A DNA stretch of 64,000 nt from Vibrio tetraodonis (GTDB taxonomy: Bacteria; Pseudomonadota; Gammaproteobacteria; Enterobacterales; Vibrionaceae). Location: the NCBI RefSeq assembly GCF_003350295.1, contig NZ_QLYY01000011.1, forward strand, positions 1-64,000, given 5' to 3'. A program made the translations under genes and the position numbers. This document shows, in pieces, positions 1 to 7,643 of this stretch (positions are counted from its first letter, which is position 1; every line of letters begins with the position of its first letter). The notes beneath the pieces are model-generated. The model searched no databases and was not told the DNA's origin. It saw only the letters and a list, made by a program, of their open reading frames with translations.

Positions 1-92
1 GTTGTTCGAGACTAGAACGTTGATAGGCAGGGTGTGTAAGCGTTGTGAGGCGTTGAGCTAACCTGTACTAATTGCCCGTGAGGCTTAACCAT
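1..92 (+). rRNA. rrl: 23S ribosomal RNA, 3' end (partial)
   Basis: This is the last part of the large-subunit rRNA. The stretch reading GTTGAGCTAACC, GTACTAAT and CCGTGAGGCTTAACC is the conserved 3' terminus of gammaproteobacterial 23S rRNA. The rest of the gene and the 16S gene lie upstream of the window. The 3' end is placed by analogy with E. coli and may be off by a few bases. Confidence 0.95.
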
Positions 93-178
93 ACAACACC
101 CAAAGGGTTTTGTTGTGGACTCAACTAGAACATTGAATGTGTAAGAACGAAGAAACAGCTTTCCGAATTAACAAATTT

Positions 179-297
179 TGCTTGGCGACCATAGCGTTGT
201 GGACCCACCTGACTCCATGCCGAACTCAGTAGTGAAACGCAATAGCGCCGATGGTAGTGTGGGGCTTCCCCATGTGAGAGTAGGACATCGCCAGGCT
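179..297 (+). rRNA. rrf: 5S ribosomal RNA
   Basis: The sequence matches the gammaproteobacterial 5S pattern throughout. It starts TGCTTGGCGACC, contains CCATGCCGAACTCAG and GCGCCGATGGTAGTG, and ends with CCAGGC, which pairs with the 5' end. It lies about 85 bp after the 23S gene, as expected for one rRNA operon. Confidence 0.95.
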
Positions 298-355
298 TTG
301 AACAATATCGAACTAAAGCAATTTAAAGTAAGACTTTAGTAAGATTAAAAATTGT

Positions 356-446
356 GGAGAGATGGCTGAGTGGTTGAAAGCACCGGTCTTGAAAACCGGC
401 ATACGTTAATAGCGTATCTAGGGTTCAAATCCCTATCTCTCCGCCA
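356..446 (+). tRNA. tRNA-Ser (anticodon UGA)
   Basis: This is a 91-nt cloverleaf with an encoded CCA end at 444-446. The acceptor strands GGAGAGA and TCTCTCC pair, the T arm has GGTTCAAATCC, and a long variable arm (class II tRNA) identifies serine. The anticodon stem CCGGT/ACCGG closes a seven-base loop with anticodon TGA at 390-392, which reads UCA and other UCN codons. It follows 5S by 58 bp, so it is probably the distal gene of the rRNA operon. Confidence 0.95.
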
Positions 447-451
447 CATCT

Positions 452-487
452 AAAAAGCCGCTGTATAAAACAGCGGCTTTTCTTTTT
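452..487 (+). terminator. Intrinsic terminator of the rRNA/tRNA operon
   Basis: The inverted repeat AAAAGCCGCTGT / ACAGCGGCTTTT has a short A-rich loop and is followed by a T-rich tail, only six bases after the tRNA-Ser CCA end. This is a canonical rho-independent terminator. Confidence 0.9.
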
Positions 488-595
488 ATTGAAACATAAA
501 CCTTCTTTAATGATATTTCATATGACCTCGAGTATTGGTCTGTTTATAAAGAAGAGGTTGACGATGGCAACCTCTTAACTATATCCAAAGGTAAA

Positions 596-1072
596 TTAGA
601 TTCTTACTAGTTTACTCCGTTGCTGCTCTGTAAGTGTTTCAATGCTAATTACATCCAAAGAATCAGAGGCTGTGATTGATTCTGATAGTTCTATATGCAC
701 CTCATCAGGAAGACTGAACATTGCACCTGTTGCAGGATCTACAACTAGCATTCCAATAAATCCTCCAAAAAGAATATTACCGAAGTACCAACCATCTACC
801 GTACTTTCCAATACATAAGTATTGTCAAAGTACCCTTCTTTCTTCAGTTTAAAGGTATAGGTTTCTCCATCAAAAAAGCCAGCGCCAGCGCTGAGAGTAA
901 TATTTGAGGGGGTAATACCTTCATACACTATCTGTCCATCTTCATTTGAGATAGTGAAACTCGCACCTTCAGGGTTAGTATGTATACTGACGGGATAATC
1001 TGACTCACTAACTATACTTGAGCATCCAGAAAGAGCCATCGATGCCAAAGCAGAAAGTACAACCTTATTCAT
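596..1072 (-). CDS. Putative outer-membrane lipoprotein with PEGA-like repeat
   Basis: The 158-residue product begins with a short lipoprotein signal (hydrophobic residues 4-14, lipobox LSGC with Cys17), so the mature protein should be lipid-anchored, probably in the outer membrane. Residues about 27-63 (PVSIHTNPEGASFTIS and on to KKEGY) resemble a PEGA-type beta-sandwich repeat. A glycine-rich hydrophobic stretch near residues 93-115 follows. It stands alone between the tRNA-Ser terminator and a divergent gene. The lipoprotein call is firm from the lipobox; the PEGA resemblance is weaker and no function can be given. Confidence 0.7.
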   Translation of the reverse strand: MNKVVLSALASMALSGCSSIVSESDYPVSIHTNPEGASFTISNEDGQIVYEGITPSNITLSAGAGFFDGETYTFKLKKEGYFDNTYVLESTVDGWYFGNILFGGFIGMLVVDPATGAMFSLPDEVHIELSESITASDSLDVISIETLTEQQRSKLVRI

Positions 1073-1362
1073 TACTATTTCCTATCTGTTTTTGTGATTG
1101 AATTTGTTTTGGCTATATTATATTGCTATTAGATTTGTTTATGTGTATTTATTAATATTTATAACAAAATTATTTTATATGAGAATACGTTAACTCAAAT
1201 AATGAATAATTGAGCATACTTAGGACATGAGTTTGAATACTTGATCACTTAAGGGTTACTATTTTTAGTACTATATGAAACAATGATGACTATTGATGAG
1301 GTATCAGCTTCTAGATATTATGTGGAGGCTTGTAATCGGGTCAACCCCGAATTTGGTAGAGT

Positions 1363-2073
1363 ATGTATCACAGGGACCCTAAGAGTAAGCTGGCGCGAAG
1401 CTTTATGTCGCATGTGTGGCGAGAGCGTCAACATCAAGATTTAGAGGATTTTCTGACCCCTCAAATATTAGTTAAGTCACCCGTTAAGCAAAGTGTTGGT
1501 GGTCAGCATCTATCAGAAGCCTTTTCCATGTGGTTTAGAGGTTTCCCTAATCTTGATTACAAAGAGACAGCATTAGAGGTATTGAAAGATAGGGTCAGTA
1601 TTGAGTGGCAAGTTAAGGGTGATCATTTGGGGGAGTTTTTGGGTGTAGCAGCGACTGGTAAGCCTGTTGTTTATTCGGGGACAACTACGCTAGTAATGTT
1701 TGATCAACGAATTCATGCATACTGTGCTGATGTACAAGTTGCATCTGTAATGGGGCAAATCTCCCCTGATCCATATGTGGCGAAAAAGGCAGTTGGGGAT
1801 GATATGTACTTGACCGTGAATAGGCTACTTCAGTTGAATCTTACTCATCGACAGATTGATTGTTTAGCCTTACTATGTCTTAGATGCGATAGCAGAGTGG
1901 TATCATCAAAATTGAACATAAAATATAGCACTTTTAGAACTCATGTGGAGAGAACTCTCCCTTCAATAGGCCTTAGTTCGAGTAAAGATGTTTTTGATTG
2001 GGCTCTTTCTTCAAATGCTTTAGAAATTCTGATAAATATTGCTCTGGAAAGAATATGCGCAAAATGTGACTAG
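1363..2073 (+). CDS. SnoaL-like domain protein with C-terminal LuxR-type helix-turn-helix
   Basis: This 236-residue protein has two parts. Residues about 8-130 resemble the SnoaL/ester-cyclase fold (SKLARSFMSHVW near the start; FLGVAATGKPVVYSGT in the core). Residues about 160-216 resemble a LuxR-family DNA-binding domain, with LTHRQIDCLALL, then TFRTHVERTL, then IGLSSSKDVFDWA. It may be a ligand-responsive transcription regulator. The start is uncertain: a stop codon lies two codons upstream in this frame and the ribosome-binding site is weak. A second frame (1286-1444) could be an N-terminal extension lost to a frameshift. It is convergent with the methyltransferase gene, 20 bp away. Confidence 0.65.
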   Translation: MYHRDPKSKLARSFMSHVWRERQHQDLEDFLTPQILVKSPVKQSVGGQHLSEAFSMWFRGFPNLDYKETALEVLKDRVSIEWQVKGDHLGEFLGVAATGKPVVYSGTTTLVMFDQRIHAYCADVQVASVMGQISPDPYVAKKAVGDDMYLTVNRLLQLNLTHRQIDCLALLCLRCDSRVVSSKLNIKYSTFRTHVERTLPSIGLSSSKDVFDWALSSNALEILINIALERICAKCD

Positions 2074-2093
2074 CTACTGGGGAGCTGGCTATA

Positions 2094-2843
2094 TTATGAA
2101 GCGATAAAAAAGATAGTTTTGTATTCCATAATGACTTCTTTTTTGGTCATTTGATCTGTTAATTCCATATATTTATTAAGCCAAGGTTCAATAAAGCTCT
2201 GTCCGTAATGATGATAGTGAGGTAACCAACCCATTATATATCCTTTGAATTCTTCTTTGGTCTGAAAAGTAGCTTGTCTTTCTTCTTCCCACAGTTTTAT
2301 ATTTGTGAATCCAACGCGAGTAAGCAGCATTTCCATATCTAATCTAGTACGGAAATAATAAGGATTAACAAAAGACTTTGAGGATATCCTGTGCTCTGAT
2401 AGATTTTCACACCAATCGGCAGCATCCCATAGGCCAACACACCTCGGGTATATAAGGCCAAGAAATATTCCATCTTTTTCTAGTTTTTCTTTAATGCCAT
2501 GCAGTGCTTGTTCTATGTCCGAGACCCAGTGTAAGCAATTGAAACTAGTGATAATGTTGTAGTTGTTTTTGTGTTTGATTAGATCTTGAGCATCACCTTG
2601 AAAGAAGCGACATCTCGGGTACTTTTTTGTGGAAAAGTTGACCATATTTTCGGATATATCAATGCCAGTGACTTCTGCACCCATGTTGCTCATTAGAGCA
2701 GACAGTTTCCCATCTCCACTTCCGACATCGAGAAGCTTCTTGCTTACGAAGTTAATGTCTGCCTTGTCTATGAGGTAACCTGCCTCACTTTTTTGTACAG
2801 CAGAGTTTTCACTATAGTGCGTTGGATCACGGAATAGTGTCAT
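2094..2843 (-). CDS. Class I SAM-dependent methyltransferase (type 11-like)
   Basis: The 249-residue product has the Rossmann-fold signature of AdoMet-dependent methyltransferases. Motif I is LLDVGSGDGK (residues 37-46), the acidic residue after strand 2 is in GIDIS, FFQGDAQDL follows, and motif IV is ITSFNCLHWV. The layout resembles small-molecule methyltransferases such as trans-aconitate methyltransferase, but the C-terminal half does not identify a substrate. It is a single gene, convergent with the SnoaL/HTH gene and upstream of a divergent gap before ntrC. Function beyond methyl transfer is unknown. Confidence 0.75.
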   Translation of the reverse strand: MTLFRDPTHYSENSAVQKSEAGYLIDKADINFVSKKLLDVGSGDGKLSALMSNMGAEVTGIDISENMVNFSTKKYPRCRFFQGDAQDLIKHKNNYNIITSFNCLHWVSDIEQALHGIKEKLEKDGIFLGLIYPRCVGLWDAADWCENLSEHRISSKSFVNPYYFRTRLDMEMLLTRVGFTNIKLWEEERQATFQTKEEFKGYIMGWLPHYHHYGQSFIEPWLNKYMELTDQMTKKEVIMEYKTIFFIAS

Positions 2844-2967
2844 TTATGGGGCCCTAGTGGTCATTTTCACCGACACGGTTTTGAAGAAGGAATGATAACA
2901 TGTTGAAGAATAATGTTTATCTCTTCTTCTCTTTGGTTCGATCTGTAAGTAAGAGTTCATTTTCATT

Positions 2968-3084
2968 TTGATAAAATTTTTCCAAGAGATATTCTGTGCT
3001 TCCAATTATGTGAATATACAAGGTCCTTGTCTTTAATACCCGTGCCAATTGGTTTGCCTCATGAAATTGCTCATGAGGCTTTTT
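2968..3084 (+). ncRNA. Candidate small RNA ending in a plus-strand intrinsic terminator
   Basis: A strong hairpin (GCCTCATGA at 3056-3064, loop of six, TCATGAGGC at 3071-3079) is followed by five T on the plus strand, but no plus-strand gene precedes it in the gap 2844-3084. About 60 bp upstream is a possible promoter: TTGATA (2968-2973), 16 bp, TATTCT (2990-2995). That would give an RNA of roughly 85 nt. The hairpin is seen directly; the RNA is inferred. On the minus strand the hairpin lacks a T tail, so it is a poor ntrC terminator. Confidence 0.35.
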
Positions 3085-4488
3085 CTAATAAAGTTCTTTG
3101 AGTTTTCTTGTTAGGGTATTTCTCCCCCAACCCAATACTTTCGCCGCGTCTTGCTTGTGACCTCTGGTATGCTCAAGAGCCGCTTCCAGAAGAATTCGTT
3201 CAAATTCAGGTAACGCTTTGGTGAGGATTTCGGTACTTCCCTCTGAGAGTGAGCTTTTGGCCCAAACCGCCAATTGACTTTGCCAACTTGTCGAGGCTTT
3301 ATCGCTTGAAATCTCGTCTGTGGTAAAGATTTCTGTAGGGAGATCTGAAGGTAAGACTTCTCCTCCGCTTGCCATAACAGTTAGCCAGCGACAGGTATTT
3401 TCGAGTTGTCTAACATTGCCCGGCCAATTGAGCTTACTGAGAGCCTGAATTGTGGATGAGTGAAGCGCTTTAGCATCCACTTCAAGCTCTTTAGCGGCTT
3501 CGGATAAAAAGTGTAAGGTAAGCTTCTCGATATCTTGTTTTCGCTCACGCAGTGCTGGAATGTGCACGCGTATCACGTTGAGTCGATGGAATAAATCTTC
3601 TCGAAAGTCACCTTCATTGACCAAATTTTCTAAATGTTGATGTGTCGCGGCAATTATGCGCACGTCGACTTGTATTGGTGAGTGGCCACCAACTCGGTAG
3701 AACTGTCCATCAGATAATACGCGCAATAAGCGAGTTTGAATATCAAGTGGCATGTCGCCAATCTCATCGAGAAATAACGTGCCACCGTTAGCTTGCTCAA
3801 AACGACCCTGACGCACGTTAGCAGCGCCAGTAAAGGCTCCTTTTTCATGGCCAAATAACTCAGACTCTATGAGATCTTTTGGTATGGCTGCCATATTAAG
3901 CGCGATAAAGGGTTTAGAGGCTCTGGGACTGTGTCTATGAAGCGCTTTAGCAACTAATTCTTTACCAGTACCAGACTCTCCATTGATCAGCACAGAAATT
4001 GACGAGCGTGAAAGCTTACCAATAGCACGAAAGACTTCTTGCATCGCTGGCGCTTCGCCTATGATTTCTGGCGTACTCTTGCCATTGATCTGGTTTAAGT
4101 TTTGAGCCTGTTTCTGCTCTTGATTGTGGACCAGTGCTCTTTCTACTAAGTTGAGTGTGTCGTCGACATCAAATGGCTTAGGTAAGTAATCGAAGGCTCC
4201 CTTTTTATAGGAATTAACCGCGGCATCTAGGTCTGAATGGGCGGTCATTATGATAACAGGTAAGTTTGGATAACTTTGGTTAACACGCTGTAATAAATCC
4301 ATACCATCAATACCTGGCATACGAATATCTGATACTAAAACGTCTGGCGTTTCGCGCTCTAAAGCCACTAAAACACTTTCTGCTTCGGCAAACGTCTCGC
4401 ACTTTATATTCGCAGCTGAGAGAGTCTTTTCTAACACCCAGCGAATAGAGCTATCATCATCGACAACCCAGACGTATCCTTTACTCAT
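3085..4488 (-). CDS. glnG: Nitrogen regulation response regulator NtrC (NR-I)
   Basis: This 467-residue sigma-54-dependent activator switches on glnA and other nitrogen-assimilation genes when phosphorylated by NtrB. The receiver domain (1-120) has the phospho-acceptor Asp54 in LVSDIRMPG. The AAA+ domain has Walker A GESGTGKE and the sigma-54 contact motif GAFTGA. The C-terminal Fis-type helix-turn-helix covers HTRGHKQDAAKVLGWGRNTL. Length equals the family norm. It follows ntrB by 28 bp and is transcribed with it from the glnA side, giving the usual glnA-ntrB-ntrC order. Confidence 0.97.
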   Translation of the reverse strand: MSKGYVWVVDDDSSIRWVLEKTLSAANIKCETFAEAESVLVALERETPDVLVSDIRMPGIDGMDLLQRVNQSYPNLPVIIMTAHSDLDAAVNSYKKGAFDYLPKPFDVDDTLNLVERALVHNQEQKQAQNLNQINGKSTPEIIGEAPAMQEVFRAIGKLSRSSISVLINGESGTGKELVAKALHRHSPRASKPFIALNMAAIPKDLIESELFGHEKGAFTGAANVRQGRFEQANGGTLFLDEIGDMPLDIQTRLLRVLSDGQFYRVGGHSPIQVDVRIIAATHQHLENLVNEGDFREDLFHRLNVIRVHIPALRERKQDIEKLTLHFLSEAAKELEVDAKALHSSTIQALSKLNWPGNVRQLENTCRWLTVMASGGEVLPSDLPTEIFTTDEISSDKASTSWQSQLAVWAKSSLSEGSTEILTKALPEFERILLEAALEHTRGHKQDAAKVLGWGRNTLTRKLKELY

Positions 4489-4516
4489 AGGGTATTCATC
4501 CTTTCAGTAATACTAT

Positions 4517-5572
4517 TCATGTAATCGAAATTGGTAGATAGATGGTAAATTTTGTGTGACCTGGCCAGCTTTCTAAGTCAATTTTCCCTTGGTGTTGATC
4601 TATTAGGTTTTGGGCGATGGAGAGTCCAAGGCCAGTTCCATCCTCTCTGCCACTGACCATTGGATAGAACAGAGTATCTTGCAAATTTTCGGGCACTCCC
4701 GGTCCGTTATCTAGGATGTCGATTTTTGCTGCCAGCTTATAGTTTTGGCCATGTATATTGATTTGGTGCGCCGTTCGAGTACGTATCAGGATATTTCCAT
4801 AAGCTTGGTTTTGTAAGATCTGACCTGCGTTACTGACAATGTTCAGCATTGCTTGCTCTATTTGGTCTGAATCAAGCATGAATTCAGGCAGACTAGGGTC
4901 ATAGTCTCGTTCAATTATTATATGTGGCTCAGTATCTAGCTCGACTAACTGACGAACTTTTTCTAGGATAAGATGCAGGTTTTGGCATTTCTTTTCCCCT
5001 GGTCTTTGTGGCCCTAGCAGTCTGTCAACCAGCACTCTCAACCTATCTGCTTGCTCAATAATGATTTGGGTGTATTCGACCATTGAAGGTTCGGGGAGCA
5101 TTCGCTCTAAAAGCTGCGCCGCGCCGCGAAGACCGCCAAGAGGGTTTTTTATCTCGTGAGCCAGTCCTCTAACTAAAAGCTTGGCAGCTTGCTGCTGTGC
5201 GTGCTGATGGATCTCTTGTGATAAGCGACGCTGCTCTTCTACTTTTCTTAGCTCAACTAGAAGCAGCAATTGTTTGTGCCATGAGATTGGACTGGTAGTA
5301 ACTTCTAAAATCAACGGCCTGTCATCGATTATTAATGTGAAGTTACTGTCTGTCATGCTTTGACCTGTTTGAGCGGGTCGTAATAGCCAATCTAAATCAA
5401 TTGATGGATTTTGCACTAGGCTGGTTAGCTTTTCCTCGGTGATACGCTTGGCATTATGGGCAAATAGCTGTTCGGCGGCAGCATTCACATATTGAATTTG
5501 AAAAAATTCGTCAATGATAATCACAGCCGTCGTTTGGTGACTGAGTATGATGCTATTTAGCTCACTATTCAC
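4517..5572 (-). CDS. glnL: Nitrogen regulation sensor kinase NtrB (NR-II)
   Basis: This 351-residue cytoplasmic histidine kinase/phosphatase phosphorylates NtrC under nitrogen limitation and dephosphorylates it when bound by PII. An N-terminal PAS-like domain (about 5-110) precedes the H box LVRGLAHEIKNPLGG with His139, the same position as in E. coli. The ATP-binding domain shows the N box (MLNIVSNAGQ), DNGPGVP and GTGLGLSIAQ. There is no transmembrane segment, as is normal for NtrB. It lies between glnA and ntrC, and an NtrC-type site precedes it (5608-5624), which suggests its own regulated promoter. Confidence 0.97.
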   Translation of the reverse strand: MNSELNSIILSHQTTAVIIIDEFFQIQYVNAAAEQLFAHNAKRITEEKLTSLVQNPSIDLDWLLRPAQTGQSMTDSNFTLIIDDRPLILEVTTSPISWHKQLLLLVELRKVEEQRRLSQEIHQHAQQQAAKLLVRGLAHEIKNPLGGLRGAAQLLERMLPEPSMVEYTQIIIEQADRLRVLVDRLLGPQRPGEKKCQNLHLILEKVRQLVELDTEPHIIIERDYDPSLPEFMLDSDQIEQAMLNIVSNAGQILQNQAYGNILIRTRTAHQINIHGQNYKLAAKIDILDNGPGVPENLQDTLFYPMVSGREDGTGLGLSIAQNLIDQHQGKIDLESWPGHTKFTIYLPISIT

Positions 5573-5607
5573 ATCTTATCCTCATCCATGATAACACTAT
5601 CAATTTT

Positions 5608-5624
5608 TGCACCAAATTGGTGCG
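5608..5624. promoter_or_regulatory. NtrC-binding site in the glnA-ntrB intergenic region
   Basis: TGCACCAAATTGGTGCG is a near-perfect match to the NtrC dyad TGCACC-N4-TGGTGCA. It lies about 36 bp upstream of the ntrB start. In enteric bacteria a site here lets NtrC repress the secondary ntrB promoter, giving autoregulation. The same role is inferred here. Confidence 0.8.
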
Positions 5625-5698
5625 ATAACTCAGTATGGATTAATTATGCCGCTAAGCGAAGCAAAAAGTTTGTTTTCCCACAGTCAAAGCGTGATAGA

Positions 5699-5730
5699 AA
5701 AAAGGCCCACGTTCCTGTGAGCCTATTTTA
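5699..5730 (-). terminator. Intrinsic terminator after glnA
   Basis: Read on the minus strand, the stem GGCTCAC / GTGGGCC (one G-U pair, loop AGGAAC) is followed by six T. It sits 20 bp after the glnA stop and before ntrB. Partial read-through here would explain high glnA and low ntrB-ntrC expression, as in enterics. Confidence 0.8.
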
Positions 5731-5750
5731 ACTACTGATTCAATAATGAA

Positions 5751-7160
5751 TCACACAGAGTAATACAGTTCAAACTCAAGTGGATGAGTGGTCATGTTGA
5801 CCTGTGCAACATCTTGTGACTTAAGGTCGATATAAGAATCGATAAAGTCATCAGAGAACACACCACCAGTTGTTAAGAACTCACGATCTTGATCGAGTGA
5901 ATCAAGCGCGTCTTTTAGCGAGTATGCAACGGTTGGGATCTCTGCAGCTTCTTCAGCAGGCAGGTCGTAGAGATCCTTATCCATAGCTTCGCCTGGGTGA
6001 ATCTTATTCTTAATTCCATCAAGGCCAGCCATAAGCATTGCAGCAAAGCATAAGTATGGGTTTGCTGATGGATCACCGAAACGAACTTCAATACGTCTTG
6101 CTTTGGGGCTTGGAACGACTGGAATACGAATAGAAGCGCTTCGATTTCGAGCCGAATAAGCGAGCATTACCGGTGCTTCAAAACCAGGAACTAGGCGTTT
6201 GTACGAGTTGGTGGATGCATTAGCAAAGGCGTTAATAGCGCGAGCGTGTTTGATGATACCACCAATGTAGTAAAGCGCGGTCTCAGAAAGGCCGCCGTAC
6301 TTGTCACCTGCAAACAGGTTGACGCCGTCTTTTGCTAGAGACTGGTGAACGTGCATACCACTGCCGTTATCACCCACCAATGGTTTAGGCATGAATGTCG
6401 CTGTTTTGCCAAAGGCGTGCGCAACATTGTGTACTACGTACTTATAGACTTGGATTTCATCGGCTTTCGATGTAAGTGTGTTAAAGCGAGTTGCGATCTC
6501 GTTTTGTCCTGCTGTGGCGACTTCGTGGTGATGAGCTTCTACCACAAGCCCCATTTCTTCCATGATAAGACACATAGCAGAGCGGATGTCTTGTGATGAG
6601 TCGACGGGAGCTACCGGGAAGTACCCACCTTTAACGCCAGGGCGGTGGCCTTTGTTGCCTTCTTCGTAATCAGAGCCTGTATTCCATGCAGCTTCAACAT
6701 CATCAATCTTGAAGAATGAACCTGACATGTTGGTTGAAAATTTGACGTCGTCAAATAGGAAGAATTCTGGCTCAGGACCAATTAAAACAGTATCGGCAAT
6801 ACCGGTAGAGCGCATGAAGTCTTCTGCGCGTTTTGCAATTGAGCGAGGGTCTCTGTCGTAACCCTGCATGGTGGCTGGTTCAAGGATATCACAACGGATG
6901 TTGAGAGTGGCATCTTCAGTAAATGGGTCAAGGACGGCAGACGAAGCGTCTGGCATCATAACCATGTCTGATTCGTTGATACCTTTCCAGCCTGCAACGG
7001 AAGAACCATCGAACATTTTGCCTTCTTCGAAGAAGTCGGCATCGATTTGGTGGGCCGGGATGGAGATATGTTGCTCCTTCCCTTTCGTGTCGGTAAAACG
7101 TAGATCCACAAACTTAACTTCATTCTCTTGGATCAGCGACAGAACATTTTCAACTGACAT
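5751..7160 (-). CDS. glnA: Glutamine synthetase, type I
   Basis: This 469-residue enzyme makes glutamine from glutamate, ammonia and ATP, acting as a dodecamer in the cytoplasm. Family signatures are present: [17 protein letters not shown] near the N terminus, the ATP-binding block ending [18 protein letters not shown], and NRSASIRIP. The adenylylation-loop tyrosine is in KDLYDLP near the C terminus, so control by the GlnE adenylyltransferase is expected. An AGGT-type ribosome-binding site precedes the ATG. It heads the glnA-ntrB-ntrC operon and has a sigma-54 promoter upstream. Confidence 0.98.
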   Translation of the reverse strand: MSVENVLSLIQENEVKFVDLRFTDTKGKEQHISIPAHQIDADFFEEGKMFDGSSVAGWKGINESDMVMMPDASSAVLDPFTEDATLNIRCDILEPATMQGYDRDPRSIAKRAEDFMRSTGIADTVLIGPEPEFFLFDDVKFSTNMSGSFFKIDDVEAAWNTGSDYEEGNKGHRPGVKGGYFPVAPVDSSQDIRSAMCLIMEEMGLVVEAHHHEVATAGQNEIATRFNTLTSKADEIQVYKYVVHNVAHAFGKTATFMPKPLVGDNGSGMHVHQSLAKDGVNLFAGDKYGGLSETALYYIGGIIKHARAINAFANASTNSYKRLVPGFEAPVMLAYSARNRSASIRIPVVPSPKARRIEVRFGDPSANPYLCFAAMLMAGLDGIKNKIHPGEAMDKDLYDLPAEEAAEIPTVAYSLKDALDSLDQDREFLTTGGVFSDDFIDSYIDLKSQDVAQVNMTTHPLEFELYYSV

Positions 7161-7263
7161 CTTGGATAACCTCCAGTGTTATTAAAGCGGTAAAAGCTCG
7201 ATTCAATAAACAAATCCAGCATTGATTAATTTCATTGGTATTAATCGATGCTGACTCTACCCA

Positions 7264-7279
7264 AGCTAGTACCATGCCA
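7264..7279 (-). promoter_or_regulatory. Sigma-54 promoter of glnA
   Basis: On the minus strand TGGCATGGTACTAGCT matches the -24/-12 consensus (TGGCACG-N4-TTGC): the GG and GC elements have exactly the right spacing. Transcription should start near 7253, about 90 bp before the glnA ATG. The two NtrC sites upstream support the call. Confidence 0.8.
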
Positions 7280-7340
7280 TGTTTTTTATCTTTTAAAATC
7301 AATTAATTAAAATTAATCTCCTTATTTTGGTGCAAAACCT

Positions 7341-7378
7341 TGCACCTATATGGATTCTATTTGCACTATATTGGTGCG
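7341..7378. promoter_or_regulatory. Tandem NtrC enhancer sites upstream of glnA
   Basis: TGCACTATATTGGTGCG (7362-7378) is a near-perfect NtrC site. A second, weaker one starts 21 bp away at 7341 (TGCACC, four bases, TGG). A further dyad GGTGCA/TGCACC overlaps it at 7329-7346. Two sites two helical turns apart and about 60-100 bp upstream of the -24 element form the classic glnAp2-type enhancer. The rest of the 483-bp glnA-typA gap should also hold the divergent typA promoter; I could not assign it. Confidence 0.75.
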
Positions 7379-7643
7379 CTAAAATAATTTGTTAATTCTA
7401 GAAGTCCAAGATTATTTCATTGCGCTAATAAATACTACTCATGTCAACGAGTAATGGTGTATTGGTAGATATATAGGCATTTTTTTCGCATGGGTTGCGA
7501 AGAAAACTAATGTATCAGATCACATATTTCTGGGTTTTTCGCTAAAATCTGGTACATTACGGTCGTTTTTTTAATCAAATAAGCAGTGCTCGTTAAATGT
7601 ACGATTTAAGAGGGTTGCTTCCTTTATAAGTGAATCAAGGTCC

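Noticed and set aside
356..3085. An island integrated at the tRNA-Ser gene
   Set aside because: The segment 500-2850 looks accessory, but I found no second copy of the tRNA 3' end before ntrC and no integrase.
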